Assembly (NCBI GenBank): GCA_050084985.1 | Contig: JBITNC010000002.1 | Coordinates: forward strand, 19,468,001 to 19,532,000 | From: Nageia nagi | Lineage: Eukaryota; Pinophyta | Reading direction: 5' to 3' | Length of the DNA stretch: 64,000 nucleotides | Shown here: positions 57,546 to 64,000 of the stretch, piece after piece | Numbering within the stretch: position 1 is the first letter of the stretch | How the letters are laid out: each line of letters starts with the position of its first letter | Program-made: the position numbers and the translations under genes | Notes under the pieces: model-generated | Databases searched by the model: none | What the model was told of the DNA's origin: nothing | What the model saw: only the letters and a program-made list of their open reading frames with translations

Positions 57546-58490
57546 CATGTTCCATCATGGGTGGAGGATATAGCTTTTTTAATATCATTCCATTCAAGAC
57601 ATCTGAGTAAAATACCATTGAAATTTTATCGATGCAAGATATCCCCTATCAAACAATATTTAGTTGCTTTAATTTTAAAAGCTCATCGTGATGATTTATT
57701 AAGGTTTGTGGGAAGAGTTCCAAATTTTAAAAAACCTATCAATTCTTTGTACCAATTATCTTTATCAGTTACATCAATATTTAATACACTTTTTTTTTCA
57801 TCTTGTAATGATGATTGAGACAATTGAATTATTTCAACTTGAATTGAAGATTTTTTAGGATCTTCTGGGATAAGAGATCCAATAGAAGCCATAGCATCTG
57901 CAAATCTATTAGATGATCTTGGTGCCACTTCTATACTAAATTGGTCAAAAAAATTTAATAATTCCTCAACTAACACTTTATACTTTTGAAGTAAAGGTTC
58001 TTTACATTGATAGATTCCTTTCACTTGATTTACGATGAGTAAAGAATCTCCAATAATCTTAATTCTTTTAAGTTTTAATTTAACAGCAATTTTTAATGCT
58101 AATATCAAAGCTTCGTATTCTGCATTATTATTAGTATAAGGAAATTTTAGTTTAAATGAATATGGTATAGGGATCCCTTGCTGGGTTATAAATACAACAC
58201 CTGCTCCACCACCTTATTCATATCAAGAACCATCAAAATGTATTTTCATATCCCAATCATCTTCAAGTTCTACAGGTATTTCAATTTCATCTAATTGAAA
58301 CACCCCATCATCGGGTAATTCAATGACAAGGGGTTTATTATCTTGCAATGGAGTATCAGCAAGATAATCAGCAATTACTTATCCTTTTATTAACTTTTGT
58401 CTAATAAAATGTAAATCAAATTTAGTTAAGTGCATTATCCACTTTGCAGTTCTTGAATTTTGATATGTTTTATTCATCATATATTTCAAC
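57546..58490 (-). pseudogene. Element E second RNase H domain and linker
   Basis: After the RT-linked RNase H a second RNase H-like domain follows. IHFDGS (about 58240) holds the first acidic residue, then GGGAGVVFITQQGIPIPYSF, NNAEYEALILALKIAVKLKL with the Glu, and RIKIIGDSLLIVNQVKGIYQ with the second Asp. The last part, APRSSNRFADAMASIGSLIP (57860-57930), carries the final Asp of the H/N..AD pattern. A linker leads to the integrase zinc domain. Frame breaks: stops at about 58218, 58380 and 57680. An additional, archaeal-type RNase H at this place is the mark of the Tat lineage. Confidence 0.85.
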
Positions 58491-60200
58491 AGATCCACTT
58501 TAGAGATGACATGTTATATGATTTAACATATAATGTCGAAGTTTTTTAGTAGCAAGAACAATAGCAAGACATAATTTTTCCAAATATATATACTTAATCT
58601 CATAGCTCACAAGTGTTCTACTTAGATAATATATAGCTTGTTCTTTATTGTGTTCATTCTTTTGAGCAAGCATTATTCCTAAAGCATTTTCAGTAGTAGA
58701 AATATATAACAAAAAGGGTACATCTTTTCTTGGTGGACTTAAGATAGGAGGAGATAATAAATATCTTTTAATTTCATCGAATGCATCTTGTTGCTCTTTG
58801 CCCCAATGATATTCTTCTCCCTTTTTTAATAATTTTGTAAATGGTTTACATTTATCAAAAAGTTGAGCTATAAACCTTCTAATGGCTTGTAACTTGCCCT
58901 GTAAACTTTGTAATTGTTTTAGATTTGTAGGAGGTGGCATGTCTACTACTACCTTCACTTTACTAGGATCTATTTTAATTCCTCGTCGAGACACAATAAA
59001 TCCTAATAATTTTCCTAAATTTACACCAAAAATATATTTTTTTGGATTTAATCTTACTTTATATTCTAATAATCTATCTAAGACATTAATTAGGTCTTTT
59101 CCATGATCTACTTGATATTTAGATCTAACCAACAAATCATCGACATAATCTTCTACTATGTCGTGCATATAGTCATGGAATATGTAAGTCATAGCCCTTT
59201 GATAAGTTGCCCTAGCATTTTTTAATCCAAAAGGCATAACTTTATAACAAAAGGTACCCCAAGGAGTTATAAAAGCTATTTTATGTTGATCTTCAATGGC
59301 TATTTTTATTTGATTATAGCTAGAAAATCCGTCCATTAATGACAACATATCATGTCCTGCTGTCGAATCTACCAAACTATCAATGCTAGGTAGAGGGAAA
59401 TCATCCTTAGGACAAGCTTTGTTAAGCTCACAAAAATATGTGCATATTCTTATTTTTCCACTTGGTTTTTTCACAGGTACCATATTAGATATCCAATCTA
59501 AATAATCTATAGGTTGTATAAATTTAGCTTCTAATAAATTTTGAAGTTCTTCTTTTACCATTAATGCTATAGTAGGATGCATTTTATGTAATTTTTGTTT
59601 AACAAGTTTAGCATCAGACTTTAATACTATATTATGTACTACTAATTTAGGATCTATTCCATGCATGTCTGTATATGACCATGCAAATACATTTTCTCGT
59701 TCTTTTAATAAGGCTATAATTTCTTCTTGTTCATTTTTTGTGAGGTTTTCTCCTAATTGAATAATTTTAGGATTTTGTGGATCATTACTAATATTTATTT
59801 CTAAGACTTTTTCATTAAGCATATGCGACCCTTCTTCCAATTGATTTGGTACTAGTATCCAGCCATTATTGTTAACACTATATTCTTCATCGTATTCTTG
59901 ATTTTGTTCATTCGTGCATACTTGATTTTCATAGGAACCAAATATGTGATCTACATTTTTGAATTCATGTACCAAAGGATTAGATGATATAAGAGAGAAA
60001 TCAGTAATTACTTCATCTGTAGAAGTATTGGATATTATTTTGATTAAATTTTGATTTTTGTTAACTTCATCTATTTGTTCATTATTTTGATCTTCAATAT
60101 CATTCTCTTTTATTATAACCATATTTATCGATGGTATATTTGAATATGGAATGATTGATGATTCAACATTTTTATTTATTTTTTCTTGTATATCACTTGG
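58491..60200 (-). pseudogene. Element E reverse transcriptase/RNase H
   Basis: A single frame of 540 codons (58500-60122) with RT motifs in order: LLEAKFIQPIDYLDWISNMV, PVKKPSGKIRICTYFCELNK, CPKDDFPLPSIDSLVDSTAG, MLSLMDGFSSYNQIKIAIED (first Asp at MDGFS), TPWGTFCYKVMPFGLKNARA and VEDYVDDLLVRSK with both catalytic Asp. Then LGFIVSRRGIKIDPSKVKVV and the RT-linked RNase H with PFLLYISTTENALGIMLAQK, where the first catalytic Asp looks replaced (YISTTE), and YLEKLCLAIVLATKKLRHYM. The N-terminal 130 residues are an acidic linker with VFAWSYTDMHGIDP just before RT. The long uninterrupted frame makes this the youngest-looking coding piece here. Confidence 0.92.
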
Positions 60201-61499
60201 TAAGCACGAATGATTCTAGGGTGGCTCAATATTATTAATAAAGAGCATCTCAACACCCTCTAAGACATCCATTTCACTTAATTGTTCTTCTCTTATATCA
60301 ATAATTTCTTGTACTATAGATTCTTTCTCTAAAATTTCTTCATTATAATCCAAATTCTCTTCTCCTAAATTTCCAACTTTAGCAAGATTTTTACATTTAT
60401 TTTGATAACCTAATCCACTTTTATCAGTGGGATCCTAGTATCGTAATTCAATTATTTCTCATGGACCCTATTCATATCGACCCAATCCTTGTCCTTGCCA
60501 ATTACATTTGTTAAAATAGTTGAAGACAAATGTTCTTGAACATGGTGATAAATATTTCATATCATTATTGAAACTTCCTTCATATGTTTGATTATATATT
60601 GTTGACATAGGATCTACTATTCCCGCATAGATAAACATTGTCTGATTAGGTACTTCTCCTAAAGGTACTATTTGTCCAATTACACTAGGTGATTTGGATA
60701 CTTTACCCACTTCTTGTGATGAAGGTATATTAAATACCACATCATCTACATCATATTCTCCCATCCCTAAATCCATTAATTTAATTTTTACTGGATATAC
60801 ATTGGATGAGTCATTATTAGATGTAATATTTACTTATTTTGATGAAGAAGCCCCATATTTTTCTTCTAAAGTTTTAGCAACTTTTTCCCAAGTATCTTTA
60901 TCTTGTATAACTATATCACTTTTTCCCTTTATGACTTCAGATTGATTCATATTTTTGTTCATTAATATGGTTGATAAATTAGGAGACGATAAGGTCACTT
61001 TATTTGGATCAAAAATTAAATTACAATGTGAATAAGGATCTGGATCTTTAAACACACAATGAACTTTACCTTTATAGATGTATTTTAAACATCCATGATA
61101 AGTTGATGGAACACATTACATTTCTCTAATCCATGGACGTCCTAAAAGAATGTTGTATTGTATAATATTTCCTTCAATTATATGTACTAAAGTTTGAACA
61201 GTTTTAGTCACTACTGTAATCGATAGCACTATTGATCCCAAAGTTGAACACACTGCATCATTAAATGCCCTAATTTGTAAAGAAAGAGCTAAGATAAGTG
61301 AATCTGATAAATTCAAATTTTTGTATGCAGCATATGAAATTATATTTATAGCTGAACCTTCATCTATCAAAATTCTTTTAAATAATTTCCCATTTACTTT
61401 ACCTATTATATGTAAAGGTGGATCAAGTCTGCCTGGTCCATCGTTATTTAATTTTTCTTGTTCGTAGAAGGTGATACGAGGTTGTTGAGATATCTTCAA
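60201..61499 (-). pseudogene. Element E retropepsin and G-patch-like linker
   Basis: Protease at 61116-61499: FKRILIDEGSAINIISYAAY, in which the active site is D-E-G rather than D-[ST]-G. Then LQIRAFNDAVCSTLGSIVLS and YNILLGRPWIREM, then a stop. The frame goes on with VPSTYHGCLKYIYKGKVHCV, an acidic and Ser/Asn-rich linker (60834-61055), and 60468-60776, which ends YFNKCNWQGQGLGRYE. The last is a G-patch-like stretch (aromatic, then GxGLG), also seen in A between protease and RT. A tail of Glu-rich text with a few stops leads into the RT frame. A G-patch near a protease could bind RNA; that is inference. Confidence 0.8.
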
Positions 61500-62910
61500 A
61501 CTTTCAATTATTGAAATAAAATTATCAAGGTTACTAACATATACTTGAATTTATTGTAGAATTTGATTCATAGCTTCCCTATAACTCTCAAACTGTTGTA
61601 ATAATTCTAATAAGTTCATCTTAACTGGAGACATTTTTAATTGTCATTAAAGAGCACCTTTTATCAAAACTTTAGGTTATTGTGGAGGAGGTATAGGTTG
61701 TATATTAATTGGGTTTGATATCGATTGATTTTTTCATGGATTATCCTATTTATTTTGATATTTTTATGCTCTTGTAGCTACACCAATCATATGTATTGAA
61801 TTATCTATAGTTCCTATAAATGGTGTATCCTTATTATTCCATGTATAGTTCATTGGTTTGGGATAATTAACACATTGTTAGCCTAATGTGAAGGTAAGGG
61901 GTTTTGATATATCCCTAGAATTTTGATTTGAAGGCACAACAGGATTATCCACATCTATTTTTTGACTATCTATCAAGTCTTGAATTTTATGTTGTAAAGT
62001 TTGACATTTATTTGTATTATGTCCTTTTTGCCTATGATAAGCACAAAATTCATTCTCCTTATACCATTTGCTTCCTTTAGCATTAGTATTTTCAGGTTTT
62101 ATATCAAGTAATGTAATCATACCATTATCACATAATTTTTTAAGTATTTTAGCTAATGGTTCTGATAATGGGGTAAAATTTATTTTAGGCTTAGTTCAAC
62201 ATTTTCTTCAATTTTTGAAGCTTGACCAGAATTTTCTATCATAGCTATTTGATTATTTTGTGGTTGTTTACTAATGTTTTCACATTGATTACCCTTTTTG
62301 TATTCTTTTTTCTTGAGCTTTAGTTCTCCATCTTGAATTTTAACTCTTTCTATAACTACTGCTTGAGCAATAGCTTCTTCAAAATTTCTATGTTGTTGAA
62401 TTTGGAGAACACTGGCTATTGGTCTTAAACAACTTTGGCTAAATAATTTAACCAATTCCTCTTGTGGTATTGTATAAGGCATACTAGTGAGTATAGCCCA
62501 CCATCTTGAGATGTAATCTTGTATAGTCTCATCAAGAAACTGTTGTAATCTTGTAAGATTAGTAATTGAAGATCTTTCTTTAATATTGATTCTAAAATGT
62601 TCTATAAATTGATTAGCCAATTATTCGAATGTATATAAACTATGTATGGGTAAACTATTATACCAATCTAAAGCTTGACCTGCGAGTGTCATAGGAAATA
62701 TACATAACATTAATGAGTCATCATTAGCTATCTGATAACTAGAAAATGTAAATTTTCTCAAGTGTTCTTTGGGGTCTTCTCTTCCCTTAAATGATTCTAT
62801 TTTAGGAAATTCAAACCTATATGGTAGTTTCTTTTTTGGAACACTTGGATGAATAGGTTCATTGTAAATATTTTTATAATTTAACTTTTGAAGTCCTTGA
62901 ACATTCATTT
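61500..62910 (-). pseudogene. gag: Element E gag core and zinc knuckle
   Basis: 62621-62908: PYRFEFPKIESFKGREDPKE, HLRKFTFSSYQIANDDSLML and FPMTLAGQALDWYNSLP, the Retrotrans_gag pattern. After one stop, 62180-62620 continues with ANQFIEHFRINIKERSSITN, LTRLQQFLDETIQDYISRWW and RNFEEAIAQAVVIERVKIQD. The knuckle at 61878-62120 is CAYHRQKGHNTNKCQTLQHK, CX2HX4HX4C and complete. A spacer with several stops (61500-61877) joins it to the protease. Of all gags here this has the most complete motifs. Confidence 0.88.
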
Positions 62911-63911
62911 CTCTATTTATAAAAATCCTTCATAAAGTCTTCTAATTCTTTATCAGTTCTACGACCTTGAGTGTGTCTATGATATCTTCGAGTATTCGGA
63001 TCCTTTTACAAAATTGATCTTGAAGTGTAAGACTCATAGTCAGAAGGAAACTTTGATGGTGGTGGAGGCAATATTTTAAGAGGTGAATGACATTACAAAA
63101 TAGGGATTTTAGGAGCTTTTTGGGATATACTTTTTCCATATAGATCTTTTCCTTTGTAATAAGGTTATTTTGTTTGATTTTGGGTTTGTTCAACCCAACT
63201 TTTAATGGAATCTTACTTTTGTTTATCATATAATTTTTGCAATTCTAGTTCTTTATCCATTTCCTTTTGTAATAAAATGGCTATCTCTTTATCCATCGCT
63301 TCTTATTTGTCTAAGTAAGGATCTCGATATCTTTGTATTTGACTTCCTTCAGGAGTTTCAGGTTTCAAATTTTTTATATTTTGATATTCATCCCACTATC
63401 TTTGTTTTTCTTTCTCCATACATAGATATTGTTCCCTTCTTATTTTTTCATTCTCTAATTCTTTAAGTTGTAGTTCCTGTAAATGAAGTTGAATCTCATG
63501 TTCTTTATGAAGTCTTTTCTTTTCTTGTTCTAGGAACTCATTTCTTTCTTTGTTTGCTTGTTCTTGTTCTATGAATTTATTTTTATCTCTAAGAAGTTTA
63601 TCTTCCATTTCTTTTAATTTATTTTCTTGTTCTTGAATTTTAATGAATTCGTTAACTTTTCTATTTTCTTCCTTTAGAAGATATTGCATCTTTGTGGCCT
63701 TTTTAATATCATTAGCATATGTTTCCATGAATTTTTGACCAGCTTTTGTTTTATATAATCATCATTCTTTTAGTTCTTCATAAGAAGGTATCTCTTCTAT
63801 TTTGAACTTAGATGTCCTTCTATGTAATCCTCCATTTCAGGAATAAGATTTCTCCATTTGCTTCGTTGAAGGAGCTCTAAGATAAATTACTTGTAGGTAT
63901 TGATAATTCAT
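62911..63911 (-). pseudogene. Element E gag N-terminal coiled coil
   Basis: The frame seems to start at ATG 63911 (MNYQYLQVIYLRAPSTKQME), has a TGA soon after, and then runs through 63396-63728 with a very charged heptad-like stretch: QEQENKLKEMEDKLLRDKNK, then EQANKERNEFLEQEKKRLHK and LQELQLKELENEKIRREQYL. This predicts a coiled coil of about 90 residues. 62942-63229, in another frame, is a basic and proline-containing linker (PPPPSKFPSDYES on the joined frame). Such coiled coils can drive gag multimerisation. The element's leader continues past the window edge. Confidence 0.65.
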
Positions 63912-64000
63912 TTTTTCCTAATTCGAGAGATTTATGAGAAAAAGGAGATCTCTCTTTTCGGATTAAAGAACTGACTCTTCGACCATCTGATAATAGATGA
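63912..64000 (-). other. Leader of element E at the window edge
   Basis: Presumed 5' leader of E; the 5' LTR and primer-binding site should lie beyond 64000. Nothing else is seen. Confidence 0.4.

Larger units (their letters stand above)
46641..64000 (-). mobile_element. Element E: large Tat-lineage Ty3/gypsy element, runs off the right edge
   Basis: On the minus strand from the right edge: gag, knuckle, retropepsin, G-patch-like linker, RT, RNase H, second RNase H, integrase and ORF-X. Then come an antisense PMD gene (on the plus strand), the polypurine tract and the 3' LTR. Dual RNase H is a known hallmark of the Tat lineage of plant gypsy elements, and antisense ORFs downstream of pol are known in some of them. 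The 5' LTR lies beyond 64000. The left limit of the 3' LTR is unknown; the satellite ends at 46640, which is an outer bound. Confidence 0.82.

Overview
This is a stretch of AT-rich repetitive plant nuclear DNA. I see no intact host gene, no rRNA or tRNA gene and no CRISPR array. Nearly every recognisable coding trace belongs to retrotransposons: Ty3/gypsy of two lineages, Ty1/copia, and one LINE tail. The mix of very old, nested, slowly removed elements and large tandem arrays suggests a large plant genome, perhaps a gymnosperm. That placement is inference.

Layout. 1-2.6 kb: a duplicated AT-rich block and a 5'-truncated LINE with a poly(A) tail. 2.6-6.05 kb: non-coding, with a degenerate ~65-bp tandem repeat. 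6056-12520: element A, a Ty3/gypsy element with both LTRs and a perfect GTAAG target duplication that has lost its RT and RNase H. A appears to sit inside the 3' LTR of element A2, a minus-strand gypsy relic (about 12.5-17.0 kb). 17.0-21.7 kb: an inverted satellite piece, a 207-bp tandem array, non-coding DNA, then satellite.

20.1-46.6 kb is one satellite tract (units of ~175-180 and ~225-260 bp) split by nested insertions. Element C (21668-37385, TSD CTATT) carries a gag-like gene and an antisense plant-mobile-domain (PMD) gene but no pol. Element B (24414-30576, minus strand, TSD TTATC) landed in the zinc knuckle of C's gag. Element D (38444-46376) is a small LTR element with no recognisable coding region and holds the copia element F (39870-45854).

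46.6-64 kb is element E on the minus strand, running off the right edge. It has, in order from its 5' side, gag with an N-terminal coiled coil, zinc knuckle, retropepsin, G-patch-like stretch, RT with RNase H, a second RNase H, integrase, an unrecognised sense ORF (ORF-X), an antisense PMD gene, polypurine tract and 3' LTR. The second RNase H points to the Tat lineage.

The most interesting theme is that three related elements (A, C, E) share LTR ends, primer-binding site and/or polypurine tract and knuckle type. C and E carry the same antisense PMD gene between their sense coding region and 3' LTR, and A has a different antisense ORF relic at the same place. ORF-X in E and an indel-free 24-bp minisatellite inside C's PMD locus are the best candidates for something undescribed. 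All coding features are broken by stops or frameshifts, so they are given as pseudogenes.
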